Below the pieces are notes generated by a model that saw only the letters and a program-made list of their open reading frames with translations, made no database searches and was not told the DNA's origin. A DNA stretch of 64,000 bases from Desulfosporosinus nitroreducens (lineage in GTDB: Bacteria; Bacillota; Desulfitobacteriia; Desulfitobacteriales; Desulfitobacteriaceae), in the NCBI RefSeq assembly GCF_023897015.1, contig NZ_JAMHFY010000006.1:62001-126000 (forward strand). Reading direction: 5' to 3'. Positions 48,640 through 57,716 of this stretch are shown here, piece after piece. How positions within the stretch are numbered: the stretch's first letter is position 1; each line of letters begins with the position of its first letter. Made by a program: the position numbers and the translations under genes.

Positions 48640-49200
48640 AATTAGGGTTTGCTAATTTATCGAAAAGTATAGAGTTTGCAAGGGTTTGCGGGTAGTTTTG
48701 CCTAATATGTGCATGAAAAAATAGCCTTTGGCGTCAAAAACCGTGTACATGGAGTTAAAATCAAATGGTGCACCGGTGCACCATTTGGCCTCTCTTCCCC
48801 GACGGGGGGAGTAACTCACTGATTCAGTCAGCCATTTGAGCCACTCCCCATGGGGTACCAGCTCTTTGGTTCCGTCAAACGCCGTCCGATCCCAACGGCG
48901 TTCTAAGCAGCATTTTGCTGCTTTGTTCCTTGACAAAGTTAACCTCGGACGGGATTTGCTCAGGCGTCCTGTTGGAAATTTCCCTCCTCATACCGGCTGC
49001 CAACCCCTTTATGGAATGTCTTTTCAGATCCCGCTATAGGATATGCCGAGCCCCAGACAAGCGTGAGGGCTATAGCGCCAATCCACCCTTGTCGGATTGC
49101 CCAAAGTCTGAGTTGGATATTAAGGCGGAAAATCGTAATATTCTGGCTGCCTAAGAGAAAAAAAGGGGGTTGGTGTTAGCAAGCCCTAATTAGCTTACAG
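48640..49200. other. palindrome-rich noncoding region with a DUF3102-like fragment
   Basis: Holds a perfect 24-bp palindrome at 48763-48786 (centre GCACCGGTGC), a near-palindrome AAGCAGCATTTTGCTGCTT at 48905-48923, and several GC-rich hairpins. On the minus strand, 48809-48866 reads ELVPHGEWLKWLTESVSYS, similar to the DUF3102 core of phage/plasmid proteins. No convincing full gene. Confidence 0.45.
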
Positions 49201-49223
49201 CTTATTTCAAATCAAATGCACTT

Positions 49224-49256
49224 AAGGTCGCCTGCATCTAAGATGTAGGCGGCCTT
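49224..49256. terminator. hairpin at the end of the TIGR00300-type gene
   Basis: Stem AAGGTCGCCTGCATCT / AGATGTAGGCGGCCTT; no strong T tract in either direction. It lies between convergent units. Confidence 0.5.
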
Positions 49257-49295
49257 TGAATTAGGCTCTGCTGTGAATTTTTAGATATGGTCAAC

Positions 49296-50399
49296 TCAGG
49301 AGCCGACCCCAATTTTAATAAGATTATTTTTTACATGTACTACGAAATCCTGAACATTAGTTACTAAAGTTGTAACCTCCAACGAACCACGGTCTCTAAG
49401 TTTATTTACTGCAAATTCGGCGATATCAATACAGTAAATAAATACCGGCCGGATCTCTCCGTTTCTTTGTGTGTAGGCAGGAGTCATATTTCCGGCTGCG
49501 ATGGTGTGAAGCTGAGTGGCTAAACAAATAAGTGTAGTAGCTTTACGGGTGTGCTTTCGCATCTCATCTTGAGCTTGATATACATCTGCGATAACGGGTG
49601 GGAGCGGACCATCGTCACGTATTGAGCCCGCAAGGACCAAGGGCACGTTATTTGTAATGGCAGAATAGACAACCCCGTCTTTAATGCCTTCCTTTTCCAT
49701 GAGTGCTTTAATTGAACCAGCTCTCCGCGCTTTATTGATTAAGTCTAAGTGGTGGTAATGAGCATTCGGAGGTGATTGTTGGTCATAGGTATTTTGACCT
49801 AAAGCAGTTCCGAACAAAGCGGCTTCAAGATCATGGGTTGCCATGGCATTTCCGGCAAGGATAGCATGAGCAAAACCATTGGATATTAAGCTGGAAAGGG
49901 CTTGCCTTGAATCGAAGTCAAAGACAACCGCTGGACCCAAGACCCAGACAATATAGCCATTATCCTTCTCATAATTTAAGAGTTCATAGAGTTCGTTGTA
50001 ATCCTTGGAATAAGCCGTTTCTCTAGAACGACCAGACCGAAATGCGAATAACTCCGAATCGGTATCGTTCGAACTGAAACCCTTAGCATAAACGAAGATT
50101 CCCTCACGGCCATCTTCAGTTCGACCAACTATTACTTTATCTCCAATTTTCAGATTTCTAAATTCAACAACGTGGATGTTTCCATCTGATCCTAAGACTG
50201 GTACGCCATCCATTCTACTTTCGCTGGCTAAAATCCACTCGCCACTAATTTTAAAATACTCTGGATATATTGAGAGGCCGTGATAGTGCTCTGGCGCCAC
50301 CCCATCGATTTTAACCTCAACAATCTGGACGTCTGGTGCAGATAGAAAAGGTTCTTGCTCAAAATTTGGCTGCTTATATTTCGGTATTTGAAAGTTCAT
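49296..50399 (-). CDS. TIGR00300-type protein (LOR/SDH-domain, possible ornithine cyclodeaminase)
   Basis: A 367-residue protein. The N-terminal part matches the LOR/SDH conserved domain, and the C-terminal part has the Rossmann-like pattern VWVLGPAVVFDFDSRQAL, GFAHAILAGNAMATHDLEAALFGTALG and HYHHLDLINKARRAGSI. Some archaeal and cyanobacterial relatives convert ornithine to proline with NAD; that activity here is inferred from family. No arginine-catabolic genes are adjacent. ATG with AAGGAGGGTGAC. Confidence 0.78.
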   Translation of the reverse strand: MNFQIPKYKQPNFEQEPFLSAPDVQIVEVKIDGVAPEHYHGLSIYPEYFKISGEWILASESRMDGVPVLGSDGNIHVVEFRNLKIGDKVIVGRTEDGREGIFVYAKGFSSNDTDSELFAFRSGRSRETAYSKDYNELYELLNYEKDNGYIVWVLGPAVVFDFDSRQALSSLISNGFAHAILAGNAMATHDLEAALFGTALGQNTYDQQSPPNAHYHHLDLINKARRAGSIKALMEKEGIKDGVVYSAITNNVPLVLAGSIRDDGPLPPVIADVYQAQDEMRKHTRKATTLICLATQLHTIAAGNMTPAYTQRNGEIRPVFIYCIDIAEFAVNKLRDRGSLEVTTLVTNVQDFVVHVKNNLIKIGVGS

Positions 50400-50739
50400 T
50401 TGTCACCCTCCTTACATAGCTCAACTTATTTTACCCAAATATGAAAAATAAAGTAAAAACATGTAAGAATAGTTTGCCTAATAGATTTGAAAACTTGACA
50501 GGTGCCTGAGCTCTAAGCAGTGCCCAAAAGGGCAAAGGGCCCGCCTTCTATGCCTCAAGAGAATATGCCAGGTTTAAGGACGCTTTATTCACACTGTCTC
50601 CTTAGTTGTAAATAACTTGAAAAAGTGGGACATTTTTAGAATGAGATTATACACCATACATTCCGATATAAAAGTAGTGGAGTTTTTCACTCGTAAGATA
50701 TCCGCTAAAAAGTAAGTTTAACAATTAAGGAGGAAAAGA

Positions 50740-51438
50740 ATGAAAAAGAAAATTGTCCTTGTATTCTTTTTAATTTGTCTCATGCTTTCTTTGCCTGGGA
50801 CTGCTAAGGCATCACTTGGGGATGTTTTACTCCAGGTAGGTTCTAGAGGCCCGGATGTTGTGGAGTTACAGACAAAACTTAATTATGTTGGCTTCAATGT
50901 GGGTAAGGCAGATGGTATCTTTGGAAATATGACCAAAGAGGGCGTCATGGATTTTCAAAGAGCAAACAGTCTAGTGGTCGATGGAAAAGTTGGTCCCATG
51001 ACAGTACAGTCACTTTATAAAGTCTACTTACAAAAACAGACCCAAACTCAGCTCCAAACTCAAACTCAGAACAAAGTTAATAGCATTCTGAGTACTGCAA
51101 AACAATATATTGGCGTTTGGTATCAATGGGGGGGGACCTCACCTTCAACAGGTTTTGACTGTTCCGGATTTGTTTACTATGTATTTAAGCAAAATGGAAT
51201 TACGTTGCCGCGGGTTTCACGTGATCAATATACAGTAGGAACTAAGGTATCCTTCGAAAATCTCCAACCAGGTGATTTAGTGTTCTTTTCGTTTTCCGGA
51301 AATGGCGTTGTAGATCACGATGGAATTTATCTAGGGGGAGGGCAATTTATTAATTCTTCTTCATCTAAAGGAGTAACAATCTATACAATTGGACCGTACT
51401 GGAAATCCGTTTATGTAGGAGCCAGACGAGTAATTTGA
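50740..51438 (+). CDS. secreted NlpC/P60 endopeptidase with peptidoglycan-binding domain
   Basis: A 232-residue cell-wall hydrolase. Signal peptide about 1-26, peptidoglycan-binding_1 domain about 33-92 (DVVELQTKLNYVGFNVGKADG), a Gln/Thr-rich linker, then NlpC/P60 with catalytic Cys in GFDCSGFVYYVF (~141) and His in VVDHDGIYLGGG (~193). Cleaves D-Glu/meso-DAP stem peptides. ATG with AAGGAGG. The 340-base gap upstream shows no gene. Confidence 0.93.
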   Translation: MKKKIVLVFFLICLMLSLPGTAKASLGDVLLQVGSRGPDVVELQTKLNYVGFNVGKADGIFGNMTKEGVMDFQRANSLVVDGKVGPMTVQSLYKVYLQKQTQTQLQTQTQNKVNSILSTAKQYIGVWYQWGGTSPSTGFDCSGFVYYVFKQNGITLPRVSRDQYTVGTKVSFENLQPGDLVFFSFSGNGVVDHDGIYLGGGQFINSSSSKGVTIYTIGPYWKSVYVGARRVI

Positions 51439-51616
51439 TCTCTGAAGTTTGTTGTAGTTTTAATAACTCTGCAGGGATGCAATCCGTTTTTTGTATGTAA
51501 TTAACTAAAGAAGTTAAAGTTTTGGGGTGTCGAAAGGTACCCCTTTTTTGATGTTCTTAATTCCCCATTGGGAGCGGTCAATTAACGTGGAATTATGTCG
51601 AAGCTCCTGGGAGTCG

Positions 51617-52096
51617 TCAAAGCGCTGCCGAAATCATTCCTAACTGAGCCTTGGTTATAGAAATTAAATCGTTGGGACTGAGATAGAGTTGAAGCCCGCG
51701 TAAACCAGCACTTACAGAGATTTTCTCTTGTTTAGTTACGGCTAAGTCAATGAAGACGGGATAGTTTTTTTTCATTCCGATGGGAGAAACACCGCCTCGT
51801 ATATAACCAGTCAGAGGTTGAACTTCTTTTAGGGAGACAATCTCAACTTTTTTATTCCTGCTAAGGGTTGCTAATCCTTTGAGATGGAGCTCATGATTTC
51901 CTTGGATACAAGCAACGATGATACCTGTTTTATCGCCGCGGGCGACTAAAGTCTTGTATACTTGTTCAATGCTTAAACCAACCTTTTGAGCAACGGTTAC
52001 CGCAGATAAATCAGATTCATCGACAACATATTCCTTTAATTCATAGGGTATTCTACCCTTATCCAGAATACGAGCTGCGTTTGTTTTATGAGACAT
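51617..52096 (-). CDS. ybaK: YbaK/EbsC-type aminoacyl-tRNA deacylase
   Basis: A 159-residue protein that hydrolyses mischarged Cys-tRNA(Pro). The YbaK fold is seen in QVYKTLVARGD, GNHELHLKGLA and the GYIRGGVSPIGMKK loop with the catalytic Lys region; C-terminal GLRGLQLYLSPNDL. Faces its neighbours. ATG with GGAGCGGAA upstream. Confidence 0.88.
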   Translation of the reverse strand: MSHKTNAARILDKGRIPYELKEYVVDESDLSAVTVAQKVGLSIEQVYKTLVARGDKTGIIVACIQGNHELHLKGLATLSRNKKVEIVSLKEVQPLTGYIRGGVSPIGMKKNYPVFIDLAVTKQEKISVSAGLRGLQLYLSPNDLISITKAQLGMISAAL

Positions 52097-52282
52097 GTTT
52101 TCCGCTCCTTATGATGTAATTAAAAGGGTACTTTTTAAAATCAATTCGATGCAGAGACTAATTCTGCTTTTCTTTTAAGAAGGATATCCCTATAATAGAA
52201 GTTATAATCTTGCGAGCTTGTAAATTTGTATAATTAAATTTTCTCTTGCAAGTTTAAAGGTTGAGGGGAGGTTGTAACAACT

Positions 52283-53422
52283 TTGAAAAAATTAAAGGTT
52301 CTCGTATTTTCCGCTTCGTTCGGAAACGGGCATTTGCGGGCAGCTGAAGCTGTTATCGAAGGAATACGAATTCAGGAACCTTCTGCAATAATTATGCATC
52401 TCGATTTTGGAGATTTTTTGAGTAAACCGATTAATACAATGATCAAAAATATCTATGGTGAAATTATAAACCATATTCCAAAACTTTGGGGACGTTTTTA
52501 TTATAAAACATCTATGGTTCAGCCCCGTTCGCTAAGCCAGCGTTTTTTAAATAAATTGGGAAGAAAAGAATTTCTTAGATATATTAATGTGTTTAAACCG
52601 GATTTTATTATATGTACTTATCCTACCGTTTCTTCAGTTTTGGCCCAACTAAGATACGAAAAGGTCCTAAAGGTTCCGGTGGTTACGATAATCACAGACT
52701 ATACGGTTCACAGTCATTGGGTTCATCCAAGTGTCGATAGATATATAGTTGCTTGCACAGAGGTTAAAGATAGTTTAATAGCGTGGGGGATTGAAGGATC
52801 TCGTATTCATGTGACCGGTATCCCTGTAAGCCCAAAATTTGAAGATCAAACAGATCGTGGGTACATACTTTCCAAGTTAGGCCTAAAGTCAAATCTCCCT
52901 ACCTTTTTAGTGATGGGAGGATCATATGGAGTTTTAAAAAGTGCAAATAGAATCTGCAAAAAGCTTGCAAATTCTAAGGTTCCAGTCCAAGCTATTATCG
53001 TTTGCGGGAAAAATGAAAAGCTGTATCAATCCTTAAAAGAACTGATCGTTCAGGCCCGTAACCCTATAGTAAGGTTAGAATATGTTCATAATGTGGAAGA
53101 ATTGATGTCGGTTTCTGATCTGATTATTACAAAAGCAGGCGGCTTAACGGTTTCTGAGGCACTTACCAAGCACTTGCCGCTTGTTATCTATAAGCCGATA
53201 CCCGGCCAAGAAGAAGAAAATGCACATTATGTACAAAAAATTGGTGCGGGAATAGTCGCTCATACTGAAGCCGAATTGGGACAGCTTATAAACCATTTTC
53301 TAATGAATCCAGGGGAAGTCGAGAAAATGCGGGAAAAGGCAGCGGTTGCCTTACCAGGTCATTCCACTGAACGTGCTGTGGAAGAGATGCTTCAATTAGT
53401 TAATAAAAGAATGCTTGCCTAG
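52283..53422 (+). CDS. MGDG-synthase/UgtP-type glycosyltransferase
   Basis: A 379-residue GT28-like enzyme. The N-terminal acceptor domain begins KVLVFSASFGNGHLRAAEAV and includes DFIICTYP and ITDYTVHSHWVHPSVDRYIVA. The C-terminal donor site is ITKAGGLTVSEALTKHLPLVIYKPIPGQEEENA. Relatives add sugars to diacylglycerol to make glycolipids. TTG start; GGGGAGG lies about eleven bases upstream. Confidence 0.9.
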   Translation: MKKLKVLVFSASFGNGHLRAAEAVIEGIRIQEPSAIIMHLDFGDFLSKPINTMIKNIYGEIINHIPKLWGRFYYKTSMVQPRSLSQRFLNKLGRKEFLRYINVFKPDFIICTYPTVSSVLAQLRYEKVLKVPVVTIITDYTVHSHWVHPSVDRYIVACTEVKDSLIAWGIEGSRIHVTGIPVSPKFEDQTDRGYILSKLGLKSNLPTFLVMGGSYGVLKSANRICKKLANSKVPVQAIIVCGKNEKLYQSLKELIVQARNPIVRLEYVHNVEELMSVSDLIITKAGGLTVSEALTKHLPLVIYKPIPGQEEENAHYVQKIGAGIVAHTEAELGQLINHFLMNPGEVEKMREKAAVALPGHSTERAVEEMLQLVNKRMLA

Positions 53423-53526
53423 CCCCAAGCACACAGGCCCAGGCGCTTATTTGAAATACCTTTGTCTTATAGCGAGAAGGGACTGCTGGCCAAGGACGGC
53501 GAGATGGGACACTGCAAAGTGGATTT

Positions 53527-53576
53527 AAAAAGTGGAAGCCAAAATTGAGTAATCAATTTTGGCTTCCACTTTTTTA
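53527..53576. terminator. bidirectional terminator between convergent genes
   Basis: Near-perfect 20-bp stem AAAAAGTGGAAGCCAAAATT / AATTTTGGCTTCCACTTTTT, with T tracts on both strands. Confidence 0.92.
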
Positions 53577-53584
53577 CGTTGTTG

Positions 53585-54460
53585 CTAGAACCCTCTCCAA
53601 TACTCTGGGCGAAGCCGCTCCGTAGTTTGATTCTTTATGACGCTGTCAAGAGTCTGCAAAAGATCATTTCGGTCTTCAGGAAGTGTAGCCCGCAACGGCA
53701 GGTAGTTTGAGGCATGATTACTCCGAAAGACACAATGGGATACGTTAAGAGCTTCGAGCATAGTTCGAAGCTCTGTTAAAGATTCGAAGGGGTTGAGTTG
53801 TTGAAAGGTGCCTTCTTTAATGGCCTTGGCCAGAGGTGCTTCGCGATCCAACATTAAAGTTAAAGCCCCCAAATATTGGGGATCTATCTCGCTGATAACA
53901 CGTGCTGTATCAACAGCATGCTCGTGTGAACGGGCTTTTCCACCCAAGCCAATAATAACCGTGCAAGATAGGGTTAAACCGCTCGCCTTAACCTTTTGTC
54001 CAGCTGAGATCATCTGATCAGCAGTGACGCCTTTACAAACTGATTTCAAAATACTTTCATTGCCACTTTCAACACCTAAATAGACAATGTTAAGTCCATG
54101 AGCTTTTAAATCGGCTAATTCTTCGGGGCTCTTGGCGAGAATGTCTTTGGGACCTCCATAAATTCCGACTCGCTGGAGATGTGGGAATTTCTTATAAAGT
54201 TGATCAAGAATCTCAATTAGCAATAATGTATCAACTGCGATCGCATCTCCATCTGCCAAGAAGATTCGTTCAGCGTCCGAATCTTGGGCATGTGCTATTG
54301 AAATAATATCGTTGATTTCTTCCCGAGATTTGATCCGAAAGGATTTATCCTTATACATGGTACAGAATGTACAGGCGTTATGCTGACATCCAACAGTGAT
54401 TTGTAAGATGATACTTTTGGCCTCACTCGGCGGACGGAAAATTTTCCCTTCGTAAAACAT
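53585..54460 (-). CDS. radical SAM protein (CX4CX2C subgroup)
   Basis: A 291-residue radical SAM enzyme. The cluster motif is GCQHNACTFCTMY, the CX4CX2C variant common in this COG1032-like subgroup (GC.....CTFC.MY). Further markers: GIYGGPKDIL, GVESGNESILKSV and TVIIGLGGKA. Substrate unknown. ATG 54460 has GGGAGA eight bases upstream; ATG 54478 is the longer option. Confidence 0.88.
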   Translation of the reverse strand: MFYEGKIFRPPSEAKSIILQITVGCQHNACTFCTMYKDKSFRIKSREEINDIISIAHAQDSDAERIFLADGDAIAVDTLLLIEILDQLYKKFPHLQRVGIYGGPKDILAKSPEELADLKAHGLNIVYLGVESGNESILKSVCKGVTADQMISAGQKVKASGLTLSCTVIIGLGGKARSHEHAVDTARVISEIDPQYLGALTLMLDREAPLAKAIKEGTFQQLNPFESLTELRTMLEALNVSHCVFRSNHASNYLPLRATLPEDRNDLLQTLDSVIKNQTTERLRPEYWRGF

Positions 54461-54600
54461 GTTACCATCTCCCAACACTTTTTGTATTTGAATCTTTGTT
54501 CTACAACGGTACGGTAAATACCTGCATGAAATAGCAGATAAACTTAATAGTACAAATCAAATATAGTATTACAGTGATACTGAAAAGCGGAATTATGGTA

Positions 54601-54629
54601 TTGACATATGATCGGAGTGATCGTATAAT
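54601..54629 (+). promoter_or_regulatory. consensus promoter with spacer dyad, for the DUF1836 gene
   Basis: Perfect TTGACA and TATAAT, 17 bases apart. The spacer contains TATGATC-GGAGT-GATCGTA, a dyad that could be an operator, possibly for the MerR-like product itself. Confidence 0.85.
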
Positions 54630-54693
54630 AATGTCATAAAGAACAAGTTGCTTGAACGGCTAAACAAATTAATAATTAACATGAGTAGGTGAG

Positions 54694-55266
54694 ATGATGA
54701 ATTTAAAGCATTTACAAGCAATTCGCAATGTGTTGAATGATTTGGAACCCAAGCAGAAAGCACTTCCTTATCTAGAATTAGATTCCATGATGCTTGCACA
54801 GGTTGTTGAAGTTGCTAAGAGGGTAAGTCAGAACGATATTAATCCTACACATGTTCAGAACTGGGTCAGACGTAAGTACCTTCCTAATCCCTTAAAAAGG
54901 AAATATAATCGGGAACAAGTTGCCAACGTTCTGCTTATGAATGATTTACGCGATATACTGTCATTAGAAGAGGTTTCTCATTTGTTAGGTTATGTCAATG
55001 AAAGCCTTTTAGATACGTCGGATGACCGAATTAATCCTACCAAGCTTTATCGATACTATAGTGAAATTTTTGATTGTTCTCAGCTGGATTGGGAAAAATC
55101 ATTGCATGGCTTAGAAAAAGAAGTCGAAGAAACACTTGCTGAAGAAGAGATGCCTGAGGAAGACCGGGAAAAGGTTGTTACCACGCTGGTTATTCTAAAT
55201 TTATTGGCGAGAGCCAATTTATATAAACAAATTGCTAAGCGTTGGTTGAGTAGTTTAGAGACATAG
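54694..55266 (+). CDS. DUF1836 MerR-like regulator
   Basis: A 190-residue protein. The N-terminal winged-helix-like region ISQNDINPTHVQNWVRRKYLPNPLKRKYNREQVA-type pattern (split here as HVQNWVRRKYLPNP and KYNREQVANVLLMNDLR) is the DUF1836 signature, related to MerR DNA-binding domains. The C-terminus is acidic and helical. Likely a transcription regulator of unknown targets. ATG 54694 or 54697 with GTAGGTGAGATG. Confidence 0.85.
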   Translation: MMNLKHLQAIRNVLNDLEPKQKALPYLELDSMMLAQVVEVAKRVSQNDINPTHVQNWVRRKYLPNPLKRKYNREQVANVLLMNDLRDILSLEEVSHLLGYVNESLLDTSDDRINPTKLYRYYSEIFDCSQLDWEKSLHGLEKEVEETLAEEEMPEEDREKVVTTLVILNLLARANLYKQIAKRWLSSLET

Positions 55267-55314
55267 AACTAAAGTAAGAGAGTACGCTTAGCATAGAAAA
55301 AGGAGGAGAGGGCA

Positions 55315-55797
55315 GTGTCGCAGGGTATTATTATAACGCTGATTCTGATAGGAATTGCTCTGTTGGCTGTCGAGGTGTTCGTCATCCCCGGTTTTGGAGT
55401 TAGCGGAATTCTTGGAATGGCATCCTTAATTACGGGAATCTTTTTGGTAACAGATTCGCTGTTAGAAGGTTTAATGTTCACAGTTGGAGCGCTAACTGTC
55501 TTGGGCATTATAATTTACCTAAGTTTTCGGTTACCCAGGACTAGGCGCTTATGGAAGAGATTCTCGTTAAGCACTCGCCAAACAGCTAAGGAGGGGTATG
55601 TTGCCCCAAAACCTCAGTATGAAATGTATCTGGGGCAAGTAGGAATATCTCTTACTCAGTTACGCCCAGCTGGGACAGGTAGTTTTGATGGCGTAAAATT
55701 AGATGTGGTTACGGAAGGAGGGTATATAGGACTCGGGACCGCAATTAAAATAATTGGAGTTGAGGGTACCCGAATTATTGTCAGGGAAGAAAAATAA
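55315..55797 (+). CDS. NfeD-family membrane protein
   Basis: A 160-residue protein with three membrane helices (IIITLILIGIALLAVEVFVIPG, GVSGILGMASLITGIFLV) and a C-terminal OB-fold (YLGQVGISLTQLRPAGTGSFDGVKLDVVTEGGYIGLGT). NfeD proteins work with flotillins in membrane microdomains, and the floA gene follows. GTG start behind AAGGAGGAGAGG. Confidence 0.92.
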   Translation: MSQGIIITLILIGIALLAVEVFVIPGFGVSGILGMASLITGIFLVTDSLLEGLMFTVGALTVLGIIIYLSFRLPRTRRLWKRFSLSTRQTAKEGYVAPKPQYEMYLGQVGISLTQLRPAGTGSFDGVKLDVVTEGGYIGLGTAIKIIGVEGTRIIVREEK

Positions 55798-55815
55798 AAA
55801 TTATAAGGAGGTGGA

Positions 55816-55833
55816 GCTCGGTTTCGACCGGGC
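55816..55833 (+). promoter_or_regulatory. UUCG-capped hairpin between floA SD and start codon
   Basis: GCTCGGT-TTCG-ACCGGGC can form a seven-base-pair stem. It sits between AAGGAGGTGG (55805-55814) and ATG 55839. Linear spacing is 27 bases from GGAGG to ATG, but folding the hairpin leaves nine. Confidence 0.7.
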
Positions 55834-55838
55834 AATGA

Positions 55839-56837
55839 ATGAACCCATTATATTTAACACTTGCTCTGTTTTTCCTCGGTTTTGTAGTCTTAAGTGTAAT
55901 TCTCACCTTTATCCCTGTTGGACTCTGGATATCGGCATTAGCGGCAGGGGTTAACGTCGGGATTTTCAACTTAATAGGAATGCGTTTGCGACGAGTAGTT
56001 CCGTCAAAAATCGTCAACCCGTTAATCAAAGGACATAAAGCAGGTTTGCCGATTACGACAGATCAGCTTGAAGCTCACTATTTGGCAGGTGGGAATGTCG
56101 ATAGGGTTGTGAATGCTTTGATTGCTGCTGAACGTGCGGCTATTCCCCTCCTTTTTGAACGGGCGGCAGCCATTGATTTAGCAGGGCGGGATGTTCTTCA
56201 AGCCGTACAGATGTCTGTTAACCCAAAAGTGATTGAGACTCCTGTTGTATCTGCTGTGGCACAAAACGGTATTGAGCTTAGAGTTAAAGCCAAGGTAACA
56301 GTACGCGCCAATATCGACAGACTTGTCGGAGGTGCTGGTGAAGAAACAATTATTGCTCGAGTTGGAGAAGGAATTGTGACGAGCATTGGTTCATCTGAGT
56401 CGCATAAAGCCGTCTTAGAAAAGCCAGAATTGATTTCTCAAACAGTGTTAGCTAAAGGTCTGGACGCAGGAACGGCATTTGAAATCTTATCCATTGATAT
56501 GGCGGATGTTGATGTCGGCAAAAATATCGGAGCTCAACTCCAGATGGATCAGGCCGAAGCTGATAAGCGTATCGCCCAAGCTAAAGCAGAGGAACGGCGT
56601 GCGATGGCGGTTGCCAGAGAACAAGAAATGAGAGCAGCTGTTGAAGAGATGAGAGCCAAGGTTGTTGAAGCAGAGTCTGAAGTTCCAAGAGCTATGGCCC
56701 AGGCTCTCAGAGAAGGTAAACTAGGCGTTATGGATTATTACAACATGCAAAATATCATATCGGACACCCAGATGAGAGGAAACATTGCCCAAACAGGAAA
56801 ATGCGAATCAGGCAATGATAGCACAACGAAGAAGTAG
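55839..56837 (+). CDS. floA: flotillin-like protein FloA
   Basis: A 332-residue SPFH-family scaffold of membrane microdomains. N-terminal membrane hairpin ([24 protein letters not shown]), the FloA core ([49 protein letters not shown]) and C-terminal coiled coil rich in Ala/Glu ([18 protein letters not shown]). Follows NfeD by 41 bases. An in-frame TGA precedes the ATG directly, so no upstream start exists in this frame. Confidence 0.96.
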   Translation: MNPLYLTLALFFLGFVVLSVILTFIPVGLWISALAAGVNVGIFNLIGMRLRRVVPSKIVNPLIKGHKAGLPITTDQLEAHYLAGGNVDRVVNALIAAERAAIPLLFERAAAIDLAGRDVLQAVQMSVNPKVIETPVVSAVAQNGIELRVKAKVTVRANIDRLVGGAGEETIIARVGEGIVTSIGSSESHKAVLEKPELISQTVLAKGLDAGTAFEILSIDMADVDVGKNIGAQLQMDQAEADKRIAQAKAEERRAMAVAREQEMRAAVEEMRAKVVEAESEVPRAMAQALREGKLGVMDYYNMQNIISDTQMRGNIAQTGKCESGNDSTTKK

Positions 56838-56845
56838 GTGAAATC

Positions 56846-57412
56846 ATGTCGTCCTTCACGGTTGTAATTATCATTTGGGTAATATATCAGTTAGGCGTCT
56901 CTCTTTTGAAGAAGAGTAAGCAACAACAAACACCGGGAAATTTCTCTGATCGATTTAAATTACCCGATGGTCGAACAATAAGAGAGGCTTTGCAGGACCC
57001 GCCCCAAGTATCATGGCGGGAACAGATGCAAAAATCGTTAACGAATAGTTCTCGCCAAGAGAGGACTGTTCAAGCAGAATCTTTGGAATTGCCTCAACCG
57101 GGGGGCTCTATAGAGAACTTTGTTCAAATGGAAGGGACTCAAGGAACAGAGGGAACTCAAGGGGTTGAAGGAACTCAGGGAGTTGAGGGGACTCAAGGAA
57201 TCGAAGGAACCAGTGCCTACCAAGGACGGGACAGAGCGGAAACAAATCGTGATGCAGAGAGAGATCGCAGTAAGAGTATACCCAGAGGAACTCAAGTAAT
57301 GAATGGTCTCAGTTTTTCTATCACAAAAAAGGAACTCGTTCAAGGAGTTATTTGGGCGGAAATCCTGGGGAAACCAAGAGCATTGCAACCTTTTAGAGGC
57401 CCTCGTTCTTAA
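56846..57412 (+). CDS. membrane-anchored protein with GTQGxE repeats, downstream of floA
   Basis: A 188-residue protein. N-terminal TM helix (FTVVIIIWVIYQLGVSLL), then a low-complexity linker with four tandem hexapeptides GTQGTE, GTQGVE, GTQGVE, GTQGIE (57134-57211, 18-bp DNA repeats), and a C-terminal segment NGLSFSITKKELVQGVIWAEILGKPRALQPFRG. The last segment resembles the conserved tail of small proteins found after floA. Nine bases from floA, so probably a microdomain partner. Confidence 0.78.
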   Translation: MSSFTVVIIIWVIYQLGVSLLKKSKQQQTPGNFSDRFKLPDGRTIREALQDPPQVSWREQMQKSLTNSSRQERTVQAESLELPQPGGSIENFVQMEGTQGTEGTQGVEGTQGVEGTQGIEGTSAYQGRDRAETNRDAERDRSKSIPRGTQVMNGLSFSITKKELVQGVIWAEILGKPRALQPFRGPRS

Positions 57413-57423
57413 AGAAACGTTCT

Positions 57424-57460
57424 GAGGATAAGCATATTTTAGAGATATGCTTATCCTTTT
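57424..57460 (+). terminator. terminator of the nfeD-floA operon
   Basis: Stem AGGATAAGCATAT / ATATGCTTATCCT with TTTTAGAG loop and TTT tail. Confidence 0.85.
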
Positions 57461-57510
57461 ATACGGAGAGAAGTTCGAGACTTAATACAGTTTTTAGAGT
57501 CCATCCTACG

Positions 57511-57554
57511 TCACTGAAGTCTCTATGTTCAGCTTTAGCTGAACGAGTTCACTG
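57511..57554 (-). repeat. dispersed palindromic element, copy C (inverted, partial)
   Basis: On the minus strand it reads AGTGAACTCGTTCAGC... through the palindrome to GAGACTTCAGTGA, nearly the same as 62697-62740. Only the first hairpin is present. Confidence 0.6.
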
Positions 57555-57557
57555 ATC

Positions 57558-57590
57558 CAGCCACGGGTTAAAACCTTGTGGCTATTTTTT
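57558..57590 (+). terminator. hairpin with T tract upstream of sleB
   Basis: Stem AGCCACGGGTT / AACCTTGTGGCT then ATTTTTT. Confidence 0.7.
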
Positions 57591-57657
57591 ATTGCCAACG
57601 CAAATATTTTCCCCCAAAACCCTAATAATCATATTCGCGGAATAATTAGGGTAATGT

Positions 57658-57687
57658 TGGATAATTTCTATGAACTTTGCCACACTA
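57658..57687 (+). promoter_or_regulatory. candidate sigma-G-type promoter of sleB-ypeB
   Basis: TGGATA, 17 bases, CACACTA resembles the forespore sigma-G pattern (TGAATA / CATACTA). sleB-ypeB operons are known forespore genes. An inverted repeat ACCCTAAT ... ATTAGGGT (57619-57652) lies just upstream. Confidence 0.45.
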
Positions 57688-57716
57688 AAGACTATTAAAC
57701 AAAGTGAGGTGAGGGT

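Noticed and set aside
48836-49154. Two plus-strand frames in the palindrome-rich region
   Set aside because: Composition is driven by GC-rich hairpins, no ribosome sites, no recognisable domains.
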